A stretch of 64,000 bases of DNA, from positions 7,269,001 to 7,333,000 of the forward strand of contig CM034398.1 in the NCBI GenBank assembly GCA_019925095.2, written 5' to 3'. Of this stretch, positions 32,216-43,686 are shown piece after piece. The stretch's first letter is position 1. Each line of letters opens with the position of its first letter. Below the pieces are notes generated by a model, which saw only the letters and a program-made list of their open reading frames with translations, was not told the DNA's origin and made no database searches. Source of the DNA: Dendrolimus kikuchii. Its lineage: Eukaryota > Arthropoda > Insecta > Lepidoptera > Lasiocampidae. Made by a program: the position numbers and the translations under genes.

Positions 32216-32288
<73 letters not shown>
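32216..32288. repeat. (TA)n microsatellite
   Basis: About 70 bp of uninterrupted TA. The Ile-Tyr run in the overlapping minus frame is an artefact of this repeat. Confidence 0.95.
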
Positions 32289-32289
<1 letters not shown>

Positions 32290-32373
32290 CATACAATCAG
32301 TTTAAAACATATTATTTTAAATTCTAGCGTAAGTATTATTATTAAACTATTATATTGCAATAGGGAAAATGTA

Positions 32374-32430
32374 TTCATAACACAAGCGTAAGTTGCTTTA
32401 TTTGGGGAATATGTGTGTTTATCTGCCGGT
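32374..32430 (+). mobile_element. SINE-D 3' fragment
   Basis: 'cataacacaagcgtaagttg', 'atttggggaatatgtgtgtt' and 'tctgcc' are the last 55 bp of SINE-D. Confidence 0.65.
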
Positions 32431-32965
32431 ATGTTTGCGTGTTTTTTTATATATTTTTAAATTATTATCATTATTTACGATCACGCAGCGCTCAGAACGA
32501 TCCATGTCAAGAGGTGGGTCGAAGTGGACGTTCACCACAGAGCATTAATTATCTCTATCGGTACATGGGCAACGTGTCCTTTGTTGACAATATGAAAATG
32601 ACACAATGAAAAATGACGTCACGTTACCATTTGGAATTTTAAATATCCCGCGCATTTTTAACACTTTTTATTCATTTAAGTCTGTAAATACAAAAAAAAA
32701 TAACGTTAGACATGTAAATTCTATAGCAATAAAGACAAAATACAAAAAAAATATTCTTAGTTGAATTACATGCATATTCCCTGTTTGATCTAGACACTTT
32801 TCTGAACTAATGTGTATATTGCTAACAGTCACTATATGCTAATGATGAAGGAAAAGATTATGAGGAAACGTGCACATGTGTGTCCTATTTCTGGGCTCGG
32901 GTCTGTGGTATATACGCCGTGCTTGTACTGTTTCACAGGTTAATTAGTGTAACAGTGGGTTAATT

Positions 32966-33596
32966 AAGTATGAGATCGCTCCACCACCACTGCGTCGGCG
33001 GCGACAAAGACATGGTGCTCACACCCTCCAGGTCTGTCCAGCCTGGGACGAACAGCGCCGCGATCTCGTCGTGGTCATCCGGGCGGATTTGTTCCTCCCG
33101 GCTGTGGTGAAGGCCATGGTCGGGAGCGCCGACGCCTGGGACGCAGGGGCGGACAGAGGGTTGTTCATGACGACCTCCAGCCGCCGTAGGCTACAGCTGA
33201 GCGGGCGACCGGTGGGGACATCCGACCAGTCTGCATATAAAGGACGGAAAGGAGGGACGTGCCCCGATCCGCGCGCCCCCTCTCACTTCGAAGTGAGATC
33301 GAAGTAGCCGGGTAGACCCAGATCTCCGGCTAATCCATGGTGAGGCCAGCCCGCAAAGGGGCCGGCCGTCGTCCGTCCGGGCTGGAGGTGAATGCGCGAG
33401 CGAGGCCACAGCCCGGAACAAGGACGCTCGAGGATCGGACAGGGGTTTTAGTGGTTATCCCTATGGCTTGGCAATAGAACTTCACACGTGAGGTGCTAGT
33501 TCCACCCCGACCTGGCGAATCCCACCTTTCGCCCTCACGGGGCTCACGATCCTCAAACGGAGTTCCCCTGTATAAAAAAAGTATAAGATCGCTCCA
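32966..33596 (+). mobile_element. R1-like LINE, 5'-truncated, with target duplication
   Basis: The element at 32984-33578 is GC-rich and stands out sharply. Flanks 'aagtatgagatcgctcca' and 'aagtataagatcgctcca' form an 18-bp duplication with one change. It ends in seven A. The coding part at its 5' end keeps the last stretch of ORF2 (see the entry at 33000); the rest is 3' untranslated. A relative of the 3' end, on the other strand, is at 44264-44491. Confidence 0.85.
33000..33307 (+). pseudogene. R1-like LINE ORF2 C-terminus, frameshifted
   Basis: One frame gives HHHCVGGDKDMVL; after a one-base shift near 33030 the next gives LQVCPAWDEQRRDLVVVIRA and VVKAMVGSADAWDA. The pattern C....D...L..L..CPAWD.QR..L is the zinc-knuckle and following region at the end of R1-type ORF2 (family knowledge). 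The normal end motif (FCE.VM..KE) is lost through another shift, so it is dead. Confidence 0.7.
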
Positions 33597-34983
33597 GGAC
33601 CAGATCACTTTAAGCTTATAAGTGTACCATTTATTATACAACGAAAATGAACAAATTTCCTGACCGCATCATTGTCTAGAATTACGTTTTTTTAAATCTC
33701 GTACTAGGTCATTAATTTTTGGCTAAAATATCACTGATAAATGCTCATTATTGCTATCAAAAAGGCTCTTGAAACTAGAAAATATAGGATTAAAATACAT
33801 AGATGCCGCCAATGGATATGCAAGTAAATGATTGTTTATTTTGGTGAGAAAAAAGTGTTATCTAGTGTATTTTCTCAATGTTTAGATTTCATCACGATTT
33901 TACCTTTACCGCCGGTATTTAGTTATTTTAATAATATGCATATTAGGTTAAAAAGACCGCCTCTGCAATGTAAGCTTCCCGACCAGTATTCGAATCCATG
34001 TCTTTGTAATAAAATGTTAGTAACTAAGTTTATACAACTTTGAATAATCTAATGGAATTGTTAGCATACAAAACATGCACGTGTTAGCATCGCAAGTTTA
34101 TATTTTGAATTTCGCATGTGGTTTGACGTTTAGCATCCATATGTGACGGAGGTACAGCCGCTTGGTTTTGTTTACGAACTTAATTAACTCATATTTTGAA
34201 GTTATTTATTGAGTCAAAGGTAAAAATACATATATACTGCTACTTTAACACATAAGGGCCACAAAATTAAATCAACATAACAATTTGTAACAAAATCAAT
34301 CAAGGTTTTGAATAAAATATTGACATCACTAATATATTACTTCTAACCGTGTTACAAATCAGGAGTTTACATATTATATGGCACACACAGAAATGATTTT
34401 ATCATTTATTTTAGTTTTTTCGAAGTCGATGATTACTCCCATGTAGGTGCTAGGGATCTACAGAAGATAACTTATTACTACACAAAACAAATTACAACTA
34501 AAGAAATTACACGATTAAATTAATAACATAACAATGTGGATTGTATAATTCAAAACAGGTCCATACAGAAAAAAACATAACACTGAACTGAAATAAACAC
34601 TTATGTGTATACGTCCATACATATGCACATACATACATACATACGTGCGCGCGCGCACACTCACACATGCACACATAATATGTATGCTACTACCTAATAA
34701 AAATCTACTGTATCATTGACTAGAAAAGATTGTTTAGGTAAGTATATGTTTTAATAATTTACAATATTTAAAAAAGCTAATTTCAAATAATATATATCAA
34801 GATCAGTGTTGTTTGATTACTACATAAGTTTAATTTTTCTTAGTCAATCCCAGGTTTTTTTATAAAATGTGTATGTATAACCCAAAATTTTAGAGGGCGC
34901 TAGAAAATAATTAATTCGAAAGTTGATATTAGACGAAAAAAGTTTGAGAACCTATAAAATCAACAAAATGATAAATTTATTTA
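33597..34983. other. no gene; mixed microsatellite at 34619-34680
   Basis: 34619-34680 holds (CATA)n, (GC)n and (CA)n tracts. Frames of up to 71 codons have no motif. Confidence 0.5.
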
Positions 34984-35286
34984 CTTTTTTTAATGCATGA
35001 GTTCAGCAGGCAGACAGACAGCCCACATGATGAAAAGCGGTTACCATCGCCTATGGATGGTTGCAACACCAAAGGTGTTGCCAATGCGCTACCAGTCTCT
35101 GAAGGAATATTGGAACCTGGCTACTAATGCTGGAATACAAGTCAAAGTTATTATGGTGGCATGCTCTAGACCAGGGGTGGTAGCCATCGAGATGGGCAAA
35201 CACCTTACCTGGCTATGGGCTGTTTTGTCTTACTACAGGCCGCCCGGCCACAGGAAATTGTATTTTTTCTCCGTTCGTGCATGGAT
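34984..35286 (-). mobile_element. SINE-A, diverged copy
   Basis: Whole family order is kept ('agttcagcaggcagac' to 'ctccgttcgtgcatgg') with several small deletions. Confidence 0.75.
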
Positions 35287-35744
35287 TTTAAGTTTACACT
35301 GAATTTTGTTTTTTCTCAACTACAATGTTGTATAGAAAGTAAAAGGGCACTTAAGTACTGTCATTAAAATAATCCAGCTAAGAACAATTACATTAAATTC
35401 TTACCAAAGCAAATTACCCCCAGCACATTCTAGAAGTCAAGTATACTACACAATCAAGTTTAATTACTTAGATACACAATGGATCTAAATTTAATCACAC
35501 ACTTGAGTGATTTACACTTAGTTAAATGAGCTGTGGAATTACTTCATCTATGTTGTAGTGAAATATTGAATTTTGTACCACATATCAAAGAGAATTTCAT
35601 TCTAGTGTTAAGAGTTATTCAGCTTATTTGAACACTCCAAAAACATGTAGAATGTATGACATATTTATTCATTGTTATTTCTAAGAAGATTTTTAGAACT
35701 AGACTATTTAACGATGTCTAAATATCTTAGTCAAATTAATTAAT
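35287..35744. other. no gene seen
   Basis: AT-rich sequence; no frame or repeat recognised. Confidence 0.45.
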
Positions 35745-36041
35745 ATGTACAGAGTAAATTTTTCAAGCGTGCCTTCTGGGCCAAATCCTGAACTATACAA
35801 AATAGCGAAAAATACTCGAAGAAGTTGCGAAGCCGATCTTGATGACAAAAAAAGTGTTATCAATAGATTTTTAAAAATTAATTACCCTAGTGTTACGGCT
35901 GCAGCCAGCAATTGGACCGGTTGGGCGGTTGGCAGCGACGCGGCGCACCGGCCGGTGTCTCACATCACAAGCTCACTTTTGCAAATGATCCTCTCAGGTC
36001 AACGCGCGCGCACCATACACATATTAATTTGTATAAAGTAA
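35745..36041 (+). other. 98-codon frame with GC-rich, exon-like part
   Basis: I do not recognise a full protein. 35888-36005 is GC-rich for the area and encodes VTAAASNWTGWAVGS. Just before it, 'ttaattaccctag' (ending 35889) looks like a splice acceptor. The 'W.GWAV' word recalls the C-terminal region of SCYL1-like pseudokinases, but that is from memory and short. There is no strong splice donor. It could be an isolated exon, a processed fragment or chance. Confidence 0.25.
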
Positions 36042-36054
36042 GTAGTAATAGCAT

Positions 36055-36188
36055 GACAAGCGTGCATGACAAGAGTTATGAATGTCAATGAAGCAAGTGA
36101 GGTGTGTAAGAATAAGCCTAAATGGCGCTCCGTTGTTCGTGCCTACCCCGCAAGGGAACTGGCGTAAAGTTATGTATGTATGTATGTA
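36055..36188 (+). mobile_element. LINE tail with (TATG)n end
   Basis: Encodes only the last 35 or so codons (VMNVNEASEVCKNKPKWRSV onward) and ends (TATG)n; strongly 5'-truncated. Confidence 0.8.
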
Positions 36189-36334
36189 AGTACTAGTAAA
36201 GTACAGTCCACGAATTCACAACCGGAGTCTCAACAGGCTCAGGCCTTTCCACTAGTCAGGAATCAAATCCGCTGATATTAAAAAAAAAATAACAGACTGT
36301 ATTTTTACATTATCCACAATGTAGCTTATAACGA

Positions 36335-36601
36335 TCATTTTTTTTCTGACGACCCACCTGATGGAATCTGTTTTCGACCTCTAAGAAATTTTATAACGCC
36401 CTTCTTAAAGAACCCCATGTCATAGCGCAAAGGGAAAACCGCGGCGGAAAGTTCCCTCCAGATCATTGTTGCAAGCGGAATAAATGTTCTAGGAAATGGG
36501 GTGAAATTCCGTGAAGGAATGTCAAACGGCTTGGGCGAAACTGCGCGCCTCCATTTTTGCAATCTGCAAAACCCTAATATATCGAAACAACAAGATATCA
36601 A
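36335..36601 (-). pseudogene. LINE C-terminal remnant (Jockey/CR1-like)
   Basis: The minus frame contains RNFTPFPRTFIPLATMIW, then LSAAVFPLRYDMGFFKK and KFLRGRKQ, the usual 'PRT..LWN.LP..VFP..YD...FK......L.GR' ending of Jockey/CR1-type RTs. An A-run follows the stop. The upstream RT is absent. Confidence 0.7.
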
Positions 36602-37264
36602 CCAATCTCATCATGGTGACATGTTGTTTGATGTCTAACATGTTTTTGCCTATCAGGACTGCAAATAGTAATTAAACGTTTACTTAAACAATTATAGTCT
36701 ACAAATAATAAAAAATGGCCCAATATGTCCCAAATAGAAAAGTTCTCATCAAAAAGAATTTACAAGAAAATTATGATAGGCTAATAATCAGAATGGTGTA
36801 TTAAAGATATTTTGCATATAGTCACGTTTGACCTGAATTGAAAAGAGACAGTAATTCCTTACGTAAACCAATCGGTATATTCTATTTGTGCTTTTCCTTG
36901 ACATAATATCCCCATAATCACAGTAATATTTCACCATTTGTATGAAAACAAGGTTAGGCTATTTATGGGCGTAAACAGTATAATTTGTTTTCTAGAAGAC
37001 TACGTCTTAAACCCTATTTATGCTGTACGCTCTTGGAAAGATTATTGTGGACAGTGACGGATTGGTATTGTAAGTGGAAAAAGCCACAAGTTTCAGTGAA
37101 AAATTAGTGTTAATAAATAACAAATACCCGAAAAGGATTGCTTGTTGCGACTGTTGCTTAGTAAATGTTGTTGTTGAAAGTACGATTCTAAAACAATACC
37201 TGATACAAAGAGTTTGGGTATACATTGAGATCAGAATGTTGTTTATGTCATGTATTTAATATTA
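36602..37264. other. no gene seen
   Basis: AT-rich sequence with frames under 75 codons and no shared repeat. Confidence 0.45.
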
Positions 37265-37568
37265 TGCGTGCAGGAATGGAGAAAGATTACAATTTCCTGT
37301 AGTCGAGCGGTCTATCGTAAGAGGCGACAGTGGGTACATCCAGGTATTTGCCCGTCTAGATGGCTAACACCCCTGATCTAGAGTATGCCGCCGTAGCAAC
37401 CTTGAATTGTGTTCCGGCATTAGTGACCAGGTTCCAGTCTCCCTTCAGAGAGTGGCAACACACTGGTAACACCTTTGGTGTTTATTATAAATGTCTATAG
37501 GCGATGATAACCGTTTTACGTCAGGTGGGCCGTTTTCCTGCCTGCTGAACTCTGCAATAATAAAAAAT
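37265..37568 (+). mobile_element. SINE-A, diverged copy
   Basis: From 'gcgtgcaggaatggag' to 'ctctgcaataataaaaaa'; many substitutions. Confidence 0.75.
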
Positions 37569-37680
37569 TACCTCAAGTCTAATGATTGGTTTACACATAA
37601 TAAGTACGAAAGAAAATTTTAAATATACGACTTATTGTATATCTTATTACTAAAATCATCGTTTACATGCATTAAGTCAC

Positions 37681-37797
37681 TTTTTTATTGCCTGAAGACG
37701 TCAAACAGGCAGCCGGCCTACATTATGGAAAGTGGTTATCGTCGGCTATAGACGCATGCAACACTACGGGTGATACGTACGTGTTGCCATCGTCTAG
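37681..37797 (-). mobile_element. SINE-A 3' half, diverged
   Basis: 'ttttttattgcctgaagac', 'caaacaggcagccggccta' and 'ggaaagtggttatcgtcggc' match the 3' part of the family in reverse. Confidence 0.6.
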
Positions 37798-37929
37798 GAT
37801 AGCATAGAAGGGATGAAGCAAGAGGGACGGGATAAAGGGGATAGTATAGGGGGGATGGGATATAGGGATGATTCCAGCACGGCTTTACCACGCCCAAGTT
37901 AATACCCGTATAACTAATAACTTCCAAAA

Positions 37930-38061
37930 GGTTACAGTCTCTCTTAAGAGAGCATCAGCGCATTTGTAGCACCTTTGATGTTGCAAATGTCCATAGGCGA
38001 CGGTAACCGCTTCCCATCAAGTGGGCCGTCTGGCTGTCTACTGAACTCCCGCAAAAAAAAC
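37930..38061 (+). mobile_element. SINE-A 3' half
   Basis: 'gttacagtctctcttaagag' to 'gaactcccgcaaaaaaaa' is the 3' 130 bp. Together with 37681-37797 it makes an inverted pair around a 130-bp unrelated spacer. Confidence 0.7.
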
Positions 38062-38876
38062 TTATGTAAGTAATAAAGCGAATGACATTTACAGTTTGAA
38101 AAACCCTTTAAATAAATAAACAAAGGTATATATACAAAATAAAGTTTCTAACATTACTTAGGGTCGATTTTCAATCATCAGACAAAAGTTATCAGTCGAA
38201 TAAGTTATACCCTGATTGTTTCATTTTTTAATTTATAAAAAATGAAACAATTCAACAGTTTAATTCATGCAACTGTAATTTTTAATTTTCCTATGTTGTG
38301 TTTTATTCTATAAATAATTCTAATCTGGTGATTGAAATATCGGCCGTTATTGATATTTAATTATTTAAGTCGACTGGTTTTATTATTTTAAACAAAATAC
38401 AAAAGTGACAGGCGTAACGCAACAACAGTGTGAGCAACTATAGATTCAGCTTTACTTCCCTTTTAGAATACTGTCTGTAAGTAGCCCCAAAGGGAACAGT
38501 AATTTTTGTTCTCCATTATACAAAGGGTGTATATGTTCTTTTATATGTCGACTTTTTCCCGGGAGTTTTTCTCATTTTATTTCCTTTTACCTAATTGTTT
38601 GCTACATTATTTGCACTTATAACTAAAACCACTTGTTTCCTTACGTAAGGACTTACGTGGTTTCGTTTGAAAAAAAACTCGGTCAAAAAATGTGTGGCAA
38701 TTCACAAACTACGAGTGGCTTTGTAGGGGTGATAAACTTTTAATGTTACTCGTTATTTAGCTACGAAATCGCAAAAAGCATTTAATAGAACACACCCCCT
38801 AATTTGAAAACTATTTTCGAAGCTCAATCAATACGATTGTTCAACATTTTCCACTTAATAATTTAAAAGTGGGATA
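38062..38876. other. no gene seen
   Basis: AT-rich; no frame or repeat recognised. Confidence 0.45.
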
Positions 38877-38925
38877 ATGGGAGGCCCGAGCCCAGCAGTG
38901 GGACATTTATGGGCTGATATTACAA
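38877..38925 (+). mobile_element. SINE-C 3' end fragment
   Basis: 'gggaggcccgagcccagcag' and 'tgggacatttatgggctgat' are the last 45 bp of SINE-C. Confidence 0.75.
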
Positions 38926-39225
38926 TTTAAAAGTTGGGGAGAACATTTTTACAACAAGATTTTATTCGTCAGAGAGATGATACTTATCATAGCTCTCTCC
39001 ATAGTCCGCTAAAGGGGTTTTTTGGTGGACTTGCCCCACCGTCGGTGTCCAAGTCTCAGCATCACACGTCATTACTGATAGGACAGACTGCTCGAAGGCT
39101 ATGTCGATATACTTATTGACTTAGTTTAAGTTAGTGCGGGATTTATATAACGAAATACGTAGAACTTTGAAAGCTGTTTTATTTGAATTCAGAACAAACG
39201 AACCAATTACAAATATTTATAAGTA

Positions 39226-39588
39226 CTAGTGATTGCCCAGTGGTCGAAATTCGACCATAATTAATTTAAATTATAAGTTTGAACATTATTAAGGTTTTGT
39301 TGGCAAAGACTATACTTCTATAATCACAGACTTAGACAAGACTACACTGTAAATTGACTTTAACAATCAACAAAAGGGTATATATATATGCGCGTGTGTG
39401 TGAAATACATCGTAGTGTGTGTATTTTTTATTTATTGATTTAATCTATTTTTTATGCATAATTTTAAAATATATTAGCATTCTTTCTCTATATAAACTAT
39501 AAGTGTGCGAAATTCCATACTCCTCCATCCGCGCAATTTTCGTAAAAGGGGGTACAAAGTTTTTGCTTAACGTATTAATACCTATATT
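39226..39588 (-). mobile_element. Helitron-like element K, uninterrupted copy
   Basis: On the minus strand it ends with the hairpin 'ggtcgaatttcgacc', 11 nt, then CTAG followed by T. It provides the empty sites for both insertions in the copy at 1067-1830. Contains a (TA)/(CG/TG) microsatellite tract near 39380-39400. Its TC start is worn. Confidence 0.75.
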
Positions 39589-40242
39589 ACCTAATGATGA
39601 TTCTTGCACAATATTTAGCTACCCTAGAGCGCTACTGTAACATGTGCATCCGACCAGTGAGAATGATATGTATTCTGTGGAATATTTCATCATTACGGTC
39701 GCTTGCTTTTATATTCGATTAGTAATCACAAATAGCCGCAATTATTACAATAGTAGTTGGTATTATTTATAACAAATGTTATTAAAATTACGTCATTCTT
39801 TACCGCCATATAAATTATATAATATACTACATCTCTCTGTCAAATTTCATCTGATTTCAGTTTAAACGTTATTACAAGTCAAGTTGTAAACATTCGCTTG
39901 AACACGATCTGTATTCCGTCTCAGGGATTATCAAATTTTCCCAATTAACCACGTGTCCTCATTTCCTTCAACAAACTAACTTTCATTCATCAAATCCAAG
40001 TAATTCGGTTTAGGTGCGAGTGAGCCCGAATTATTGGGTAATTTCGTTAAGATTTGCCACATGTAAGGGGTAACGAAGTAAAGATTATGCAACAGTGAGG
40101 AGATGTGTACTAAAACGTCCTTATTGTAAATATTATATACTAAAATGATCTTAATGTCAAAGATGCCTGTAATTCGATAACATAACTATTAAAGTATAAG
40201 GGTAACGGACAGTCAAACAGAACAGTCAAATCAACTGTTATA
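39589..40242. other. no gene seen
   Basis: AT-rich; no frame or shared repeat recognised. Confidence 0.45.
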
Positions 40243-40385
40243 CTTATTTTGCCACTCATATATCTTACTATTCATTCATTTCCCTTAACAACGGTTGAAT
40301 TTTGACATTACTTGTATGAAGCTTATGCCAAATTTTAATCGATAGGAAGACAAATCGGTCGGTAAGATATAGGAACCCTCCTTAT
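40243..40385. mobile_element. hairpin MITE I, copy 4
   Basis: 'tatcttactattcattcatt' at the left pairs with the inverted 'ggtaagatataggaaccctc' at the right; the centre has 'tgtatgaagcttatgccaaa'. The most symmetrical copy. Confidence 0.65.
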
Positions 40386-40520
40386 AAACTTATAGAACGT
40401 TACAGTTTCATAGATTTTGTACGAGCGTACCTACCTACTTATAACACCATAAGTAGGTACAAGTAAATAGAGGTGAGGCGTATTACTTATTGTTTGGAAA
40501 GTAATTAAAATTATTTCTGT

Positions 40521-40916
40521 TGTTACGAGTTGCAGGACTCGAATTAAAAAGTCCGTTGGTATTATTATAGAGTTTATTAGAACTATACAAACACGTATAA
40601 CATAGGTACAAATATAACAACACGCGCAAAGTCCGTCACTAAATAGATTACCAAATGTACATACGTCTTGCTTCACTTGTGGTTATAGCTCAACGGCCTC
40701 TTATCTCAAATGAGGCGTTGCTTTATACTGTACAAATGCAATATGTCTGCTCGGCCGCATGAACCGAATTTACTAGAATCACACCTGGATAATGACTACC
40801 ATAAAATATTATAATACACAATGGGCTGTTTTTCTAATGACAAATTTTAAACACAAAGTCCAAATGCCGAAAGGTAATAAAATGCAGGTGCGAATTTGTC
40901 TTTGTCGGTCGTAACA
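40521..40916 (-). mobile_element. solo LTR, copy 1
   Basis: On the minus strand it runs from TGTTACGACCGACAAAG to GCAACTCGTAACA (TG...CA). It is homologous along its length to 49004-49458. It contains an 'acagtataaagcaac' TATA-like site and 'tctaataaac', a polyadenylation-like site, in the usual LTR order. Flanks 'ctgt' and 'ctat' may be a 4-bp duplication with one change. No internal retrotransposon sequence is nearby. Confidence 0.7.
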
Positions 40917-41054
40917 CTATTATAATATTTTAAAAGTAAGATGATAAGTCGTTATTTTAATATGTTTATAATGTTAGAATTAATTCTAACGTGTGTCTGC
41001 ATCCCTATTGTATCATATAATTTACTTGTATATTAAAAAATGTGGGAGATAAAA

Positions 41055-41108
41055 AATGAATACACGATTAATTGAGAACCTCCTCTTTCTTTTAACTCGG
41101 TTAAAAAT
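41055..41108 (-). repeat. repeat H fragment
   Basis: 'aattgagaacctcctctttc' followed by 'aactcggttaaaaat' is the reversed start of repeat H. Confidence 0.6.
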
Positions 41109-41679
41109 AAAATAAAATTACAAGCTTTTCAGCTAGACGTATTAGATATTACTGGATAGTTTCTTACCGCTCCTTCTCACTGATCAGCAATAACACGTTG
41201 CCAAGCGGAGTACATAAAGTAGGAAGTGGGCTTCATATTTAACTTATTTGTAAATGTTATCAAGTGTAGAACTTAGTTAGAATGAAACTTTTGAATTTGA
41301 ATTCTAGACTTAATGAACAAGAGTAGAAAGATTGTTAAAGTATTTATATTTGAGAGTTACGATTTTTAAAGAAGTCTACAAAGTTACTGTAACTCAATAT
41401 GAATAAAGCTTTTAGTTTTTACTAACTAATCCTCCTGTTTATAATAGTTATATCCATGGTTATACGAGGTTGAGAGGCTCGTTAAAACATTTAAAAAGGA
41501 GTTAGTCATAATTCCATTCAGGAGGTGATTATGAAAAAGACGTTTATAACGTGCCAACAAAGTTCGTATAACTATTATGAATAAAGGCTCTGATGAGTTC
41601 TTTGACTTGGTGCCTACCTCGCCATTTTACCATCGTACAAATCGATTTCGATACGATTTCGATTTAAACAAATAGACGA
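41109..41679. other. no gene seen
   Basis: AT-rich; 41590-41640 has 'ctctgatgagttctttgac' and 'tggtgcctacctcg', traces of an old repeat also near 22090. Confidence 0.4.
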
Positions 41680-41985
41680 GACTCAATTACATACATAACT
41701 TCACGCCAGTTCCCTTGCGGGGTAGGCACGAACAACAGAGCGCCATTTAGGCCCATTCTTACACACCTCACTTGCTTCTTTGACATTCATAACTCTTGTC
41801 ATACACACTCGTCTGTTCTTAAGGCTCCTGACATCACCCTCCGCTAGTACACGATCAATTTGATCATGGAAGGTGTGTCGTGGCCTTCCACGACTTCTGC
41901 ATCCATCCACTTTTGCATTGTATATCTGTTTAGTCATTCTTTCATCATGCATTCTTTCCACATGCCCGAACCACCGACTCAATTA
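41680..41985 (-). mobile_element. short LINE copy with 10-bp target duplication
   Basis: The element at 41690-41975 encodes the same C-terminus (WFGHVERMHDERMTK to PARELA) on the minus strand. A perfect 'gactcaatta' duplication (41680-41689, 41976-41985) flanks it. The 5' truncation point differs from the 18- and 24-kb copies. Confidence 0.88.
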
Positions 41986-42505
41986 TTTCCTATAAAAACA
42001 ACTTCTTGTTAATTTCACCTTCACGGTACAAAACGCCAAGAGTTCACAATGCCTTTTCCCTTTACATGCCAATTATTGACACATTTCAATTATGATCAAA
42101 AAGGCTCGCGAGTATTTCCAATTCAATTTTTCCTGCGTTAAAAATAGAAATGCTTGAAAATAATGCAGAGCAAAATTGATCGGTTTGATATTACACCGTC
42201 ATATCTATAACAGCACTCAATCAAATTAGGATCAGTTTTTTTTTCAGAGCTTACTAAATAAATTTAACAAACAAATATATATATACTTCATTTGATAATC
42301 ACCAATATGCAAATGCATTCCATACATATATTTAATCAAATTAATAAGCTATTACAATTTAGTAATGTGAAATATTACGACTGTCAGAAAATTGTTACGA
42401 AGTGGTTATTATAGAAAACAAACACAGTATATGAAGAATTTACAACAATAAAACTAGTAATCATAGTTTGTAAACATAAACACAAACATTTAGGGCCGCT
42501 TGCAA
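41986..42505. other. no gene seen
   Basis: AT-rich; no frame or repeat recognised. Confidence 0.45.
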
Positions 42506-42667
42506 AACGTTACTTAATATTTTTTTAAGTTTTCGCGACTTGTATACATAATAAAACTACGATTTTGGTTTTTCCGACGTTTCGGCCACTTTTCAGTGGA
42601 AAAACGAAAATCAAATAAAATTACCGCGCTTAAAACCGTTAAAACGTAGTTTTATAACGTTACTTAA
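42506..42667 (-). mobile_element. miniature Penelope-like element, 138 bp
   Basis: The element at 42518-42655 has the tail 'aagttttcgcgacttgtata' at the left, a left arm with an internal deletion and a right arm lacking its inner part. The hairpin 'cacttttcagtgg' is near the junction. Perfect 12-bp duplication 'aacgttacttaa' (42506-42517, 42656-42667). Confidence 0.88.
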
Positions 42668-43442
42668 ATTTATTTAAGAAACGCAAAACGTATTTGACAC
42701 CCTTAAATACAATTACTGTCTTGCACAACGCAAAATTTGCCGCTAGATATGTTTAAAGAAATGTCAATACGTTTTGTGTAAAACGTATTTAGGCAGTTTA
42801 ATATGATTAATTAATTTTATTTCAATGAGATCGTCATGCAGGCGGCCCTGACTCTCATTCATCTATACACCCATTTATACACAAAGATATAGGTACATAA
42901 CACACAAAAAATATTTGTGTAAGTATTATTGTAATAAAAGTTATCTTTTAATGTTTAAGTTAATTGAGAGCGGGTCCTTCTGACACAAGTGTACTTAATA
43001 GAAGGTCCCAACCACAAGAAACTTTTGTATGTATTTTTAGAAGAAAATAAACAATTTATTATTTAAGAAAAATTACTCAAGCAGTGATCAAGTTTCGCTT
43101 GTGTTATGGGTAATTATATGTCTGATACTGACTACAATAACGCTTATTAATCAATCAAGTATGTCAATTTGAAAAACCAGTATAAAAATACAATTCTGTA
43201 AGTTATGAAATATATATAATAAATGCTTACAGGAGTGTGTAGAATATTTGGAATTTCAATGATATATTAATAACACTACTATGTAGCCATTACTGGGACC
43301 CAGATTGGTTTTAGAAATATATTTTTTTTCTTTTCTATTACGAAAGTGACAGAAATATGATTATGTAAGAATACGCGTACATACATATACTGGCTCTTAT
43401 TACACACAATAGATAAGTATTGCCATACAACGTGGCATTTCA
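42668..43442. other. no gene seen
   Basis: AT-rich. 43084-43113 ('tcaagtttcgcttgtgttatgg') is a small trace of SINE-D. Confidence 0.45.
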
Positions 43443-43607
43443 GGCAGCCTTAAAAGAAAGAAAGAAAGGCTTTATTTGAAGAAATAGCGACGTAATTACA
43501 TTCCTTATACATTATTATACACAGAGCATATTTTGAGTTTTTTTTACGCCGCATTTTCAGCGTTCTGGGCACGCTCCCCGTTGGCAGTGATTTGCTACAT
43601 AGTGTAT
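43443..43607 (-). mobile_element. LINE 3' end with (TTTC)n tail
   Basis: On the minus strand: 'ggggagcgtgcccagaacgc', then 'cttcaaataaagcctttctt' with an AATAAA signal and a TTTC repeat. Only the 3' untranslated end remains. Confidence 0.55.
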
Positions 43608-43686
43608 TTTAGTTTTTTTTTTATCTCAGATTACTCCTCACTCATAAATTAACAAAAGTCATATTAAAAATTAGATATATTGTTGG

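Noticed and set aside
32181..32378. Minus-strand 65-codon frame with a long Ile-Tyr run
   Set aside because: Translation of the (TA)n microsatellite.
41520..41560. 'aggaggtgattatgaaaaag' looks like a bacterial ribosome site and start
   Set aside because: The window is eukaryotic by its transposon content, and the frame that follows is short.
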